This document shows positions 1 through 9,614 of a stretch of 64,000 nt of DNA, piece after piece. Source of the stretch: Marvania coccoides (taxonomy: Eukaryota; Chlorophyta; Trebouxiophyceae; Chlorellales; Chlorellaceae). Location: positions 1,796,001-1,860,000 of the forward strand of contig OY978098.1 of NCBI GenBank assembly GCA_963854735.1. The letters are read 5' to 3'. A program made the position numbers and the translations under genes. Every line of letters starts with the position of its first letter. Within the stretch, counting starts at the first letter, position 1. The notes beneath the pieces were generated by a model. That model saw nothing but the letters and a program-made list of their open reading frames with translations, ran no database searches and was not told the DNA's origin.

Positions 1-2
1 AC

Positions 3-107
3 CGCCACAGGTCGGGGACCGCGGAGGCCTTGGCCGCCGCGGAGGCGCAGTTTAAGGAGGCGCAGGCTGCGTTCCAAATGCTGCAGCCTCTGGTTTCGAC
101 GAAATGA
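3..107 (+). CDS. C-terminal end of an unidentified protein (partial)
   Basis: The window opens inside a plus-strand reading frame that runs 34 codons to a TGA at 105-107. The visible tail is alanine-, glutamate- and glutamine-rich and probably helical (ending ...FQMLQPLVSTK). No domain can be recognised from so short a piece. It faces the 3' end of the next gene, which is on the other strand, about 180 bases away. The start and any exons lie to the left of the window. Confidence 0.5.
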   Translation, partial: RHRSGTAEALAAAEAQFKEAQAAFQMLQPLVSTK

Positions 108-284
108 TGGCGGGCTTCTGGTTTTATGAAAGAAAGTATAGGCGCCAGGTACATTGTTTTAACTAAATTTAATGCACTGCCGTGTTATCTATTTTCATCG
201 TCTGTCCATTGACTATATGTACACTACAACAAAAATAAACTCCCCCCCCCTTCAATTCTTCAATAACTCAATATATAAATCATT

Positions 285-1409
285 TTACGCTTTTGAGAGT
301 GTCAACAACTGCGCCTCCTGCAGCACCCCGCCCCTAATGCGTTGCACCGCCGCTTTCACGCTGTTTCCGCCCTCCAGCATCACTCCAGTAGCAATATCAA
401 CGTCACCACTGCCGCCCACACTCACAGCACTCCATACCCCTAACGGCAGCCCCACCAGTGCCCCTGGCAACGCAGAAACATTAAAAACATCTCCCTTCAC
501 CGCCTCCGCTGCCGAATCTCCCGCAAATCGCGTGCCTTGCGCCACCCAGCTGCCGACCAGCGCTGTCGCCACGTCCAGCGGCTCTTTCAGGGCAAACGGG
601 TCCATGCCGCCGCCGCACCCCGCCAGTTCCCGTCGCCCGTTGTGCGGCGTGTCGAACCGCTCCCTGTGCACCTCAATCCCCGCCGCTTTCCACAATCTGT
701 CGGCCCCCATGCGCTTCAAATTGTGCACAACCCGAATGCGCTGCCCGGGGGCCTCCAGCGGGAAGCAGTGCTCCGCCTGGGCCGCAAACACATCCGCGGA
801 AGAAAGATCCACAGCGGGGGCGCGCGTGTAGCCCCCCTCAGGCGTCACCATGGCTGCTGCGACGCCTCCGGCATACACCGCCAAGCTGTCTTCGGTGAAG
901 GCGACGGCGTCGGCCTCGCACCCCACGGTCGGCATCAGGCGGCGCAGCGTATACTGCAGCCCGTCGGCGTCCGCCAGCATGCTGCACTGCGACTGCCAGT
1001 CGTGAATTTTAACTTCCCAGTCTCGGTAGGCCTGAGGGACGTAGTACTCTGGGAGCTCCTGCGCCTCGCCGTCGCGGTCAAATGTGACTGTCACGCCCGC
1101 CCACTCCCCCGATGCCGCAGCGCTGAAGCTGGCCCACAGGGCTTCGGCTGCGGCAGGCGGTGGCGTGGTAGTAACAGAAGATGAAGCAGGAGCTGAGTTT
1201 GGGAGCTGAGCACGCGCGCTGAGCGGATGAGGGCGGCATTGGGTGTCGAGCGGGGCGCTGTGTCGGCTGAAAGGCGAAGACTTGGGGTGTTTGGGGCCTT
1301 TGAGCGATCTGAAGGGAATCCCCCGTTCAGCGGCAGCAATAGGCGCTGAGGGCCCAAGGCGGGGTGTGATTGACGCCATCGAGCTGTGAGCAATAAAACA
1401 CAGTGTCAA
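285..1409 (-). CDS. DUF3598-family protein, probably plastid
   Basis: A single uninterrupted exon encodes 374 residues; a second Met at codon 11 (1379) is an equally good start. Residues 1-80 are rich in Ser, Ala, Arg and Pro with few acids, like a chloroplast transit peptide. The core has LPEYYVPQAYRDWEV, a DWQSQCSML segment and PTVGCEADAVAF, which I recognise as the DUF3598 pattern shared by cyanobacterial and plastid proteins of unknown biochemistry. The family assignment is from memory. It is divergent from Psb27, with the two starts 107-137 bases apart, so both probably share one short bidirectional promoter. It lacks introns, unlike most neighbours. Confidence 0.65.
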   Translation of the reverse strand: MTLCFIAHSSMASITPRLGPSAPIAAAERGIPFRSLKGPKHPKSSPFSRHSAPLDTQCRPHPLSARAQLPNSAPASSSVTTTPPPAAAEALWASFSAAASGEWAGVTVTFDRDGEAQELPEYYVPQAYRDWEVKIHDWQSQCSMLADADGLQYTLRRLMPTVGCEADAVAFTEDSLAVYAGGVAAAMVTPEGGYTRAPAVDLSSADVFAAQAEHCFPLEAPGQRIRVVHNLKRMGADRLWKAAGIEVHRERFDTPHNGRRELAGCGGGMDPFALKEPLDVATALVGSWVAQGTRFAGDSAAEAVKGDVFNVSALPGALVGLPLGVWSAVSVGGSGDVDIATGVMLEGGNSVKAAVQRIRGGVLQEAQLLTLSKA

Positions 1410-1515
1410 AAGACGCTGCTTGGGGGAGCACTGGCTTGGGCGAGCAGCGCCAAAACTTCGAGATTTTCGCGATTACATGGAGCTGGATTTTTATGTATAC
1501 GCATTAATTATTAAA

Positions 1516-2109
1516 ATGGCATTTTTGGCGCCCCATCGATGCAGCCTAGGCGCGGAACGCGATCAGCTGGTCCGTCCTTCGATCGTCCCTCCCATCACCA
1601 GGCCAGCCATGCAGCCAGCCTGCTGCCGCGCAAATCCCCTTCACGCATCCAACCAACCCATCGACGCCAGCAGCAGGCGCCATCTCCTCGCCGCAGCCGT
1701 CATCGCCCCGCTGCTTGCATCTACGCTCTCTGCCGCCCCTCCCGCCGCCGCTGAGACCACTTTGCCGCGCGCCTACGAGGAAACCGCGCGGTCTTTGGTG
1801 GAGACGCTGCGCGATGCCATCGACGCCGACCTCAGCGGCGCCCCCGAGCGGGAGGTTCGCCGAAAAGCAGACCCAGCAAAAGATCTCGTTCGGCAGTTCA
1901 TGACGAGGTGGGACGGCGCCGCGGTGGTGCGGGACTCGGAGTCCTACCGGGAGCTCATAGCTGCCATCAAGGAGCTGGGCGAATTCTACCGGAGCAACGG
2001 CCAGAGGTCGCGGCTGAGCGAGGAAGCGGGGCAAAAGTTGTTGGCGCGGTTGGAGCGGGCAGAAGCCACGCTGCCGCCGCCTGAGAAGAAGAGCTTGTTG
2101 CCGTTTTGA
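1516..2109 (+). CDS. psb27: Photosystem II assembly/repair protein Psb27
   Basis: An intronless frame of 197 residues from the ATG at 1516; an in-frame ATG at 1420 would add 32 unlikely residues and overlap the promoter. The N-terminus is bipartite: a Ser/Arg-rich transit region, then SRRHLLAAAVIAPLLAS, a twin-arginine hydrophobic stretch ending near AAPPAAAE, typical of thylakoid-lumen targeting. The mature part (YEETARSLVETLRDAIDADL, a short Lys/Arg helix, SYRELIAAIKELGEFY, a final Leu/Glu helix) fits the Psb27 four-helix protein that binds CP43 lumenal loops during PSII assembly and repair. Its 3' flank carries repeat R, with a TGTAA polyadenylation-like word at 2288-2292. Confidence 0.75.
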   Translation: MAFLAPHRCSLGAERDQLVRPSIVPPITRPAMQPACCRANPLHASNQPIDASSRRHLLAAAVIAPLLASTLSAAPPAAAETTLPRAYEETARSLVETLRDAIDADLSGAPEREVRRKADPAKDLVRQFMTRWDGAAVVRDSESYRELIAAIKELGEFYRSNGQRSRLSEEAGQKLLARLERAEATLPPPEKKSLLPF

Positions 2110-2159
2110 TATTTTCAACAACTGATGGTTTATATTAAATGTTAATGCACTACTGCTAA

Positions 2160-2388
2160 ATTTTCAGTGGACTCGAAGGGCACTCCAAGCGTAGTTTCTG
2201 TACACGCTGTTTTCAGTTTTACCCCCACGATGTTGACAAATATAAATAATGCCGCATCGAGAGAGAACATGCATGGGCGTGTTTTAATGTAAGAGTTCAT
2301 TTTCTAAACATAATTTCCCGCAGGCGGTTTGCTTGGCGGTCATTATTCAAAGGCTGCATGTGGTGCCAATTAATCAACATGGCACCTC
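2160..2388. repeat. Repeat R, copy 1 (diverged direct repeat of 5161-5399)
   Basis: About 230 bases are clearly related, in the same orientation, to 5161-5399. Shared words include TTTTCAGTGGACTCGAAG, TTTCCCGCAGGCGGTTTG and CAATTAATCAACATGGCACC. This copy forms the 3' flank of Psb27 and runs into the last codons and stop of CCS1 on the other strand. Both copies contain TGTAAGAG and a TGTACACGCTGTT word. Confidence 0.85.
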
Positions 2389-4039
2389 AACCTCAGGCAC
2401 ACTGTCTGCGAGTCGTTTGAGCTCCTGCTCAAACTCCAGCTTCCCTCGATTGCTTCTACCTCCCAGCACAACGGTCCGCCCCTCTTGAACAGCCCACACC
2501 TGAGAGTGGCTCAAGTAGCTGAGGACGGTGGTGACGCACATACCTGAAGAGAGAGAAAAAAATACAGTACCAGAGTTGAAAACCAAAATGCATCGCAATA
2601 ATGGAGGAATGCATATATTGTTGTTGCAGCGGCGGCTCATTCTTTTACTTACCGCCGAAACCTGCATACACTAGGGGCACCCCTGGATCTGTTTTCAATT
2701 CAAATCCCGAAGCAGCTCTCACTCTGGCCACCTGCACGGTCAGCCCTTCCACCACGGTGCTCCTGCCAGAGCCAGGACGCTGAACTCCGGCAAAGCTGCC
2801 GCTGCTATCGTACAACGCCACCAGCTGTGGGTCCTCCGCAATTAAAGTGATGCCCCGAGGCATTTTATCAGCTTCTGCGGCGGCAGTGCGGGGCTCCAGC
2901 GGTAGAAAGGTGGCGTAGGATTTATTTTTCAACGTTGCCAACGGCAGTGTCAGCGTCCGTTCTCCATCAGCCCCGTTCACAGGATGACAGCGCACCTCCA
3001 GGCTGGAGAGACCCCAGGTCACTTGGTACGCTGTGACCCCGCCGTATCGGAAGGGCGCATTGACCCTCATCCTTTGTCGAGCCCGGGGAATGCCGTCGGC
3101 GCCCACGACTGCCGCAGTGCTCTCAAACTGCTGCACAGATCCATCGGCGCGGTGTTGAATCTCAAAGTTCTCCAGCCTCAGGGCCATCGAAGCCAGGGGA
3201 CCTCCAAGGGAGGCGCCAGCCAGAAACGTGTCGTGAGGTTTGAGCACCTCTGACAGCTGAACTTCGGTGCCTTCCGGGATCATAACTTTTCCAGTGGCGC
3301 CCAAAAGCGCGCCTGCTGTGACGCCAGCGATAATGGCAACCATGGAAGCGTGCACTCCAATCGGCCCGAGTTTTCCAGCGAGGCCTTTAAACGCATACAA
3401 AGCTCCATCTTTCAAGAAGCACTGGTAGCCGTTGGAAGACAGCAGCGCTCCAAAGTCGGCGATGGCTGCGTCTGGCACCGCCGCAGAGACTGGGAGGCGG
3501 GAGAAGGAGCTGGCCTCCCGCAGAAACTCCCATCGGTGCGCTCGTTTTGCAGCAGGAATCTGGTTGCGAGAGGTGCATGCCACTAAAGACACCGCCAGAA
3601 GGGCAGCGAGCGCCAAAAATTGCGTCGAAGTAAAAATGTGATCCAGCTGCAGCGCTTTTATGACGTTATGTGTCAGGAAGCCCAGCACCTTGGGCCCTTC
3701 TGAGGGGTAGTTTTGGACATAAAACTCAGTGGGTTTATCTTGTTCGATGACGGTGCCTATGGAGGATAGCGCTGCGATTAGGGCGAGCTCGCCAACGGCC
3801 ACTCGAAGGTCGCTCAGCCATGCGAGTGGTCGCCGGAACAAGCTTCGAAAATTGCTCACAAACACGCCTGTATTGTGGCATTGTTGCCTCGCCTTTTCTC
3901 TCGACCTCTCAGGCGCCGTAATCTCGAGCCTTCTTTGGCGTTCAGAGGCGGCAGCTGGAGGAGGCGGGGTACTGCTGGCTGTCAATTCTGCGTGCAAATG
4001 CTCTTCTACCGTGAGATTTGTGCACCGTTTAACACACAT
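2374..4039 (-). CDS. CCS1: CCS1, System II c-type cytochrome biogenesis protein (ResB-like)
   Basis: Two exons, 4039-2653 and 2543-2374, joined across a GTAAGT...CAG intron, give 518 residues. CCS1 works with CcsA at the thylakoid to deliver haem and keep apocytochromes reduced for covalent haem attachment to cytochromes f and c6. After a basic presequence (about 1-70) come hydrophobic segments near 79-97 and 137-156, a third near 225-250, a long lumenal domain, and a C-terminal segment whose GFGGM/HSQVWAVQEG region spans the splice. This is the ResB/CCS1 layout and normal length. The gene is divergent from petJ, a likely substrate, and shares its promoter. The start is the first Met of the frame; an upstream exon is possible. 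Confidence 0.85.
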
Positions 4040-4350
4040 AAAACCATTTTCAACAACTCACGGATGCTCCTCCTCCTCCAGGCTCCAAATTGTGGCACAC
4101 ATAATTGTGATTTCTGGTGAGTAGTCCAGCGTGTATTTGGCTGCATCAGGCGCCTGAGGCGCCATCCCCGAGTCATCATTGTTGGAATATGTCTGAATTG
4201 CGGGGTTTAGCAACCAACGCCGAGCCTTTATTCAGTGTACCAGCATTGTAGAAAGGAACCATATATGTTGGTACACTGGCAATCCATCCTAAATTCTCTT
4301 CTATATAAAGCACGTATTATTGTCAGCTTTGAGATAGAAACACCTCAACA
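4040..4350. promoter_or_regulatory. Shared CCS1/petJ bidirectional promoter with GTAC inverted repeat
   Basis: The 311 bases between the two divergent start codons contain CAGTGTACC at 4233-4241 and its exact reverse complement GGTACACTG at 4270-4278. The GTAC cores lie 114 and 80 bases before the petJ ATG. A TATATAAA box follows at 4302-4309. In Chlamydomonas, GTAC is the core of copper-response elements bound by the SBP-domain factor CRR1 at CYC6. The sequence shows the motifs; copper control here is inferred. Confidence 0.6.
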
Positions 4351-5078
4351 ATGGCGATGCAGATGAAGCCCTGTTGCGCAATCAAGCTTCCAGTTGCACC
4401 GCGTATGGTACAAACACTTTTTCCCCCACTGAATCCTCTCTGCTTGCTATTATTAACCACGTGTTTTGCATTTTAACGCTGTTTATGGCTCGTGATTCTA
4501 TGCCAGGTCGCCCCCCAGCCCCTCAAGAGGGCCAGCCTCGCCATTTGGCTCGCAGGTACAGCGACCACTGCTGGTGAGTTTGCATGTCTATCTTCTTGCC
4601 CAAGAGGTAGACCTGCTGAAGGTCGCATATGGGTTGTTATGTTTTATAGCTCAAAAGAACCCATTTATCTCCATATGTTGAAATACAGGCCTTGTCTTCA
4701 GTACTCCCGCCCTTGCTACCGATCTTGCCATGGGCCAGGAGGTTTTTGACAACAACTGCGGTACGTAAAGGAGTATTATTAGCAACTACGTATTCTACGC
4801 CGACCAAAAGAAGCTTCTCTAGTTTAAAAAACTGCACTGTCCCTTCTTTTGCAGCTGCCTGCCATTCAGGCGGCAACAACAGCGTGCAGAACGAGAAGAC
4901 CCTGCGCAAGGCCGCCCTCGAGCAGTACCTCACTGGTGGCTTCAACATTGAAGCCATCGAGGCCCAGGTCACCAAAGGCAAGAACGCCATGCCTGCCTGG
5001 GGTGACCGTCTCGATGAGGACGACATCAAAGAGGTGGCTGCCTACGTCTTTGACCAAGCTAGCGGTGATAAGTGGTGA
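4351..5078 (+). CDS. petJ: Cytochrome c6 (plastid, lumenal electron carrier)
   Basis: Exons 4351-4407, 4507-4555, 4689-4760 and 4855-5078 encode 133 residues; all three introns are GT-AG and phases agree. Cytochrome c6 carries electrons from cytochrome f to photosystem I, replacing plastocyanin in many algae. Residues 1-45 form a short bipartite presequence ending ...LVFSTPALA, and the mature protein starts at [10 protein letters not shown]. The haem motif CAACH is at 59-63, with the last intron splitting the codon just after Cys59. The axial ligand is Met105 in NAMPAW. The mature length of about 88 residues is normal. The gene is divergent from CCS1, and its 3' flank is repeat R copy 2. Confidence 0.93.
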
Positions 5079-5160
5079 AACGCGGGCGGCAACGCTTCCA
5101 GCCTAAGGCTGAGCAGGATGAGCGGTGCCCAACTGCGGCTGCAGAAGCACCTCGGCCTTC

Positions 5161-5399
5161 ATTTTTCAGTGGACTCGAAGCGCTGGAGCGCCCTCCAAGC
5201 TTAGTTTTTGTACACGCTGTTAGTTTTGCCCCAAAGATTTTGACAAAAGAAATTTTACGCCGCATCGAAAGAGAAAATGCACGGCAGTATTTTAGTGTAA
5301 GAGTTCAATTTCAAATTATAATTTCCCGCAGGCGGTTTGTTTGGCGGTATTTATTGAAAAAGGCTGCATGTGGTGTCAATTAATCAACATGGCACCTTC
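5161..5399. repeat. Repeat R, copy 2
   Basis: Diverged copy of 2160-2388 lying just after petJ, with a TGTAA polyadenylation-like word at 5296-5300. It keeps the AATCAACATGGCACC words that, in copy 1, include the CCS1 stop and last codons, so it appears to contain a relic of the CCS1 3' end. Confidence 0.85.
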
Positions 5400-5402
5400 T
5401 TT

Positions 5403-5480
5403 AACCTTTATCAGTGTACCAGCAGCGCAGAAGGCCATTCGAATTTGTGTACAAATGGTACGCACCAGCTGCACTTTGGC
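5403..5480. repeat. GTAC-rich segment resembling the petJ promoter
   Basis: A CCTTTAT word followed by CAGTGTACCAGCA at 5412-5424 matches the petJ promoter (same 13-mer at 4233-4245). GTAC occurs three times in 46 bases (5416, 5449, 5458), and ATTCTCTT follows as it does before the petJ TATA box. It abuts repeat R copy 2 and lies beyond the 3' end of SWC5. Confidence 0.55.
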
Positions 5481-5589
5481 GATTCATATTCTCTTTCTTA
5501 TTACTCAACACCGCATTTGATCGTATTCCATTCAATTGCCTCTCTGCCAAACAGCAGCAGCGGCTATTTCCACCCCACCACTCCATAAG

Positions 5590-6572
5590 TCACAGCCGCC
5601 CTCTGTTGCGAACGTCAGACGCAAGCCGTCTATCCCGCTCCCTCTCGTACTCCGCCACGTCCGCCCTCCCCAGGAACGCCTGCTTCTCTAGGTACGTCGC
5701 TCCCGACCGCTTGTGCGCCTCCAGCTCCTCTTCCACCTCCTCGTTTTTCTTCCGGAAATCCTGCCAGTCGGCTTTTGTCTTGTCCAGCACCGTCACCTTC
5801 TTGGCCTGCGCCAGCGACTCCAGCACCGCGTCCAGGCCCGACTTCTTGTTGGCGGCGGCCGCGGTGTCGCTGGGCCCCGCTTCTGCCGCCTTGGCGGCGT
5901 CTTTTGACCCCGCATCCACTTGGCGCTCCATGGTGATCGTTTTGCCGGCAAACCGGCGGGTCTCGGTGACCGTCACCATGCCGTGCTGCTGCGCCGTGGA
6001 CAGGGAGGCCGCGACCTTGGCGGAGGCCAGCGCAGCGGCAGCCACTGAGCGTGCATCGACGGGTGCAGCAGACCTGGGCTTGGCGGAGGCAGACAGCCCC
6101 AGCTGCCGCATCCAGGACTGCACAAATATAAACATAGAATTATTTTAATGTAATTGAAAGAAGAAGACGAATAAAAGAACACTTAAAACCAGAATTTTAC
6201 TACCTCATCGCCGCTTTTCTTTTTGCTTTGGGCGGAAATTGGCTTGCACAGGGCAGCTAGGTTGACCCCGCCCGCTTTGGGCTTGGCCGCTCCTCCCCCC
6301 GCGTTCATTTTAGACCACAGATCGTCCATCTTGGCCTTTTTCTCCAGCCGTTTGTGCTCCGGCTCCACCGGAGCGGCAGGAGCGCCGTCGCCGTCTCCCT
6401 CGCCATCGCTGTCCTCTGCCCCGGCCGTTGTCACCCCCCGCATCCTTCGCTTCTTCTTCGCCGCCTTTTTCGCTTTGTTTTTGCCCTCCTCCTCAGAGTC
6501 CACCTCGTCGGGCACAAAGTCTTCGTCCTCCTCGTCGCTCGAGGGCAGGTTGGCAGTGGCGAGGCTTGCCAT
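5590..6572 (-). CDS. SWC5: SWC5/BCNT (CFDP1)-like subunit of the SWR1 remodelling complex
   Basis: Exons 6572-6204 and 6117-5590 (phase 0, GTAGTA...CAG) give 298 residues from the ATG opening MASLATANLPSSDEEDED; an in-frame Met at 6644 is possible. Swc5/BCNT proteins help the SWR1 complex deposit H2A.Z. The N-terminus is strongly acidic, followed by Lys/Arg clusters (KAKKAAKKKRR) and a KMDDLWSKMN segment. The last 80 residues (GLDAVLESLAQAKKVTVLDK, then KADWQDFRKKN, KSGATYLEKQAFLGR-like end) are the BCNT-C domain, the family's diagnostic region. Nothing unusual in length. Confidence 0.85.
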
Positions 6573-6930
6573 CGCAGTCAGCGGCGTGTGGAATGCGCTG
6601 GGCAGGCAAATTTGCAGAGAAAAACTCGAGGATTGCAACAACAAAAAACTTGAATTATATCAAAATATATTGGATTAACGAAGCCTTCTCCTTCTTTGTT
6701 GACCACTCCAGCCAAAAAAATTATAACGACATTTTGATCGGTTTATCAAAATTCCAGCGCGATATCTTTTCGAGGCTCGTCCACCACCCACTTTTTCAAG
6801 CATCTTCCCCCAGAGTTAATTTCTGTAGTTTTCGGAAACAAACGGCCCTTCCACCATTTAATTAATATAAACCAGTCGTATTGATTCGCCCAAAGTGCAG
6901 CAGAAAGTCTCCACAGTGTTTTTTTTCGAC

Positions 6931-8091
6931 ATGGAGCTCTCCTCTCGCGCTGTAACGCTGCCATCATGTGCTCCCCTGCCTTCATCACGCGTCTGCAAAC
7001 GAAATTCGTATACTCCTTCATCACGACACGCACAGCGCGACATTGCCCCGGCAGCTGTCCGACATGAATGTTCAACAGGCTCAACAGCAGGAGCCCACCA
7101 TGGTCCGTCCCTCGACATCCAGGAGCCTCAGAACTCTTTATTACAAAGCGAATTGGAGGTCTTTGGTCCCGGTGCGCCTCTCGCCATCATTTCCTCCCCA
7201 CGAATTTTCTGGCCGTTGGTCTTCTCATTCTTTTGTTTGTTGCTTCACCCTTCTGCAGAGTTGCCGACGGGACAGGTCGCGTCGCTGCTCAAGACCATTT
7301 TGCTGTCCGCCGCGTCGGCAGGCGCAGTCCTGGCGCCAATGGCAGTCCACGCAGCAGAAGTTGTCCCTGATGGTTTCTTCGAAGTCATCTTGCGAACCGT
7401 GGAGTCGCTGGGGCCCCTCGGACCCGTGGCGTTCGTGGCCGCGGTGTCCATCGCCGAGAGCGTGCCGTTCCTCCCCACCCAGCCCCTCTCCCTAGCCAGC
7501 GGCCTTCTTTTTGGAGCACAAACAGGAGCCGTCTGCATGATCACAGGGACTACCCTGGCGGCGTTGATCGCGTTTACGGTGGCGCGGGGCTTCGGGCGGC
7601 CGCTCGCAGAGCGCATCATTCGGGCGGAGATGCGGTCGGAGACCAAAATCAGCGAAGCCGGAGGAGAGCTGGGGCCGGTGCAGGTGAAGCTGCAGGAGGT
7701 GCAGCTGGCCATCGAAAAGGGGACGTTTTGGCAGCAAGCGGGCGCCGTGACGGTGCTCAGGCTCACCCCCATCATCCCTTTCAGCGCCTCCAACTACGTG
7801 TTGGGTATCTCCCCGCTGCCGGTGGCGCCCTACCTGTTAGGAACTGTCACTGGCATGGCGTTCTGGTCCGTAATGTACGCCTCGTTGGGCGGCGCCAGCA
7901 GGGCGCTGCTGCGGCGTGGGGCCGACCCCGATGCATTGATGGGCGATCTCCTATCGAAAGTGACGTCCATCACCGAGGAGGTGGGGGTGGCGGCGCTGGT
8001 GGCGGCAGGCGTGGCGGCGGCGGGCTACCTGCTGATGCACTTGAGAAAGCGGCTGATGGACGGCGGCGATGCGCTGGCAGAGGACCGGTGA
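6931..8091 (+). CDS. VTT/DedA (SNARE-associated) membrane protein, probably plastid
   Basis: Modelled as 6931-7171 joined to 7259-8091 (357 residues). The 87-base intron is in frame and stop-free, so the reading frame is also open without splicing; a T-rich tail ending TTCTGCAG argues that it is spliced. The N-terminus is Ser/Arg-rich and transit-like. The core SVPFLPTQPLSLASGLLFGA, a Gly-rich TM helix, and RLTPIIPFSASNYVLGISP followed by a TM helix are the VTT domain of DedA/TVP38/TMEM41 proteins, thought to act as lipid scramblases. A last hydrophobic helix precedes a basic tail. Plastid targeting is inferred. Confidence 0.75.
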   Translation: MELSSRAVTLPSCAPLPSSRVCKRNSYTPSSRHAQRDIAPAAVRHECSTGSTAGAHHGPSLDIQEPQNSLLQSELEVFGPGAPLAIISSPRIFWPLVFSFFCLLLHPSAELPTGQVASLLKTILLSAASAGAVLAPMAVHAAEVVPDGFFEVILRTVESLGPLGPVAFVAAVSIAESVPFLPTQPLSLASGLLFGAQTGAVCMITGTTLAALIAFTVARGFGRPLAERIIRAEMRSETKISEAGGELGPVQVKLQEVQLAIEKGTFWQQAGAVTVLRLTPIIPFSASNYVLGISPLPVAPYLLGTVTGMAFWSVMYASLGGASRALLRRGADPDALMGDLLSKVTSITEEVGVAALVAAGVAAAGYLLMHLRKRLMDGGDALAEDR

Positions 8092-8774
8092 TAGGAAGCC
8101 TTACCGAGCCGGGGTAATTTTTTTTGTTTATTTTTTGGGCGCGAGTTATGAATAAAGAGCGGTGGGGGGTTTGGCATTTTTTTGGAGGCGTCCTGCATTA
8201 AGGAGTTTTGCCAACCTGCTGCCCTGTCAGCGTTGCAATGCATTATTCTTTCTTTCTTTCTTTCTTAATTGAATTCACTGCTTTTCATATTATTTCGTTA
8301 CTTGTTTTTTGTGTTTCTTTTTTGGACTCTGCATGATGCAGAGTAGAAAATTTTGGAGCAACAACCTTTATAGCATTTGTAAACACCCTTCGGTTATGAG
8401 CGGGGTCTAAGGTTGCTTTTTTACAAGGAGGGCGGCATGGCCTCTCATTCGAGGGGTCTTGCAGCCCATCATCCTTCAGGTGCCTTGATATTTAAATTAA
8501 AAATTTGGTCAACATGTTCTTTGGTTTGACTAAAAGACGAAGACATGATGTGTCATCACATAAAACCATAAAATTTTATAGCAGATGTAGCCATTTCTAG
8601 TTTCTTCTGCCTTTTCAAGCCAAATTTGTATTCTATTACTCGTTAAGTCACTTTGGAAAGCGGTTAACCAATTTCACTCTTCGAAATCTTGCATTTTTCG
8701 AAACCCAAATATTTTCGCAATTTCTGCACTCCCCTCACCCCTCAATTACCTCAAACACAACTCAATTAATCACA
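8092..8774. other. Gene-free interval
   Basis: AT-rich. It holds a (TTTC)n run at about 8247-8266 and a near-perfect 19-base palindrome at 8326-8344 (ACTCTGCAT, G, ATGCAGAGT). No reading frame or RNA gene is recognised. Confidence 0.5.
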
Positions 8775-9477
8775 ATGTCTGGCCGCAAGATCATTCTCGC
8801 AGTCGACGACTCACCTGTCAGCCACGACGCAGTGAGTGAATACTTCCCTTAATTCCTCCCTTTGGGTGTATTTAAGCCAAAGTGGGTCTTCATTGTATTT
8901 TTGCTATTTCATCTTTAGGTAAAATGGGCGGCACAGAAGCTGCTGGGCCCCAAGGACGAGGTACACATCATCTCCGTGCTTGAGTCCGCCACCCGCCCCG
9001 AGATGGTGACCGCTGGCGAGTCCTCCTACCCCGTGGAGCCCATCGAGTGCAAACCCAACCCCCTGCAGCTGGAGCGCCGGGCAGAGATGCTGAAGGTGTA
9101 CAAGAAGGAGATTGCCGAAGCGGCAGGCGCCAAGAGCTTCAAGATGACCACACTCGTCAGCTGCGTGGGCGGCAGCCATGACCTTGGGTAAGCATCAACA
9201 TCGGTTTTTGTAGCGCATTCCATCCAGTACTGCTTTTTTCCAACTCGCGTTTATATTATTCCTGTTACAATTTGACTATGTACAATTATGCAGCAAACAC
9301 ATTTGCGACTACGCTGCCGACAACGGGGCTGACTTGCTGGTGATGGGCAGCAGAGGCATGGGGGCCTCCAAGCGCGCCATCATGGGCCTCTTCGGCCTGG
9401 GCTCCGTCTCCGACTTTGTGGTCAAGCACGCGCCCGTGGGGAACGTGTTGATCCACCAATACCGCGGCAAAGAGTGA
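8775..9477 (+). CDS. Universal stress protein A family protein
   Basis: Exons 8775-8831, 8919-9187 and 9294-9477 encode 169 residues. The fold is a single USP domain: KIILAVDDSPVSHDAVKWA at the N-terminus, a variable middle with an amphipathic helix, and GADLLVMGSRGM followed by a Gly-Ser-Val motif and VKHAPVGNVLIH at the end. The G-x2-G-x9-G(S/T)-type nucleotide-binding signature of ATP-binding USPs is present, with a plant-like LFGLGSVSD insertion. No targeting peptide is seen, so it is probably cytosolic. The precise stress role cannot be read from sequence. A strong hairpin lies in its 3' flank. Confidence 0.88.
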
Positions 9478-9614
9478 TCAAATAGTCATTGGCGCATCCA
9501 TTTCCATTATTACTCAAATGCTATTTTATTTCTTTTGTTTTCTCTGTTCATTTTCTTCTCGCTGCTTTTGATTGATTTGCTTCATCAAGGAATGGCGAAT
9601 TTGCCCTTGTCTTT

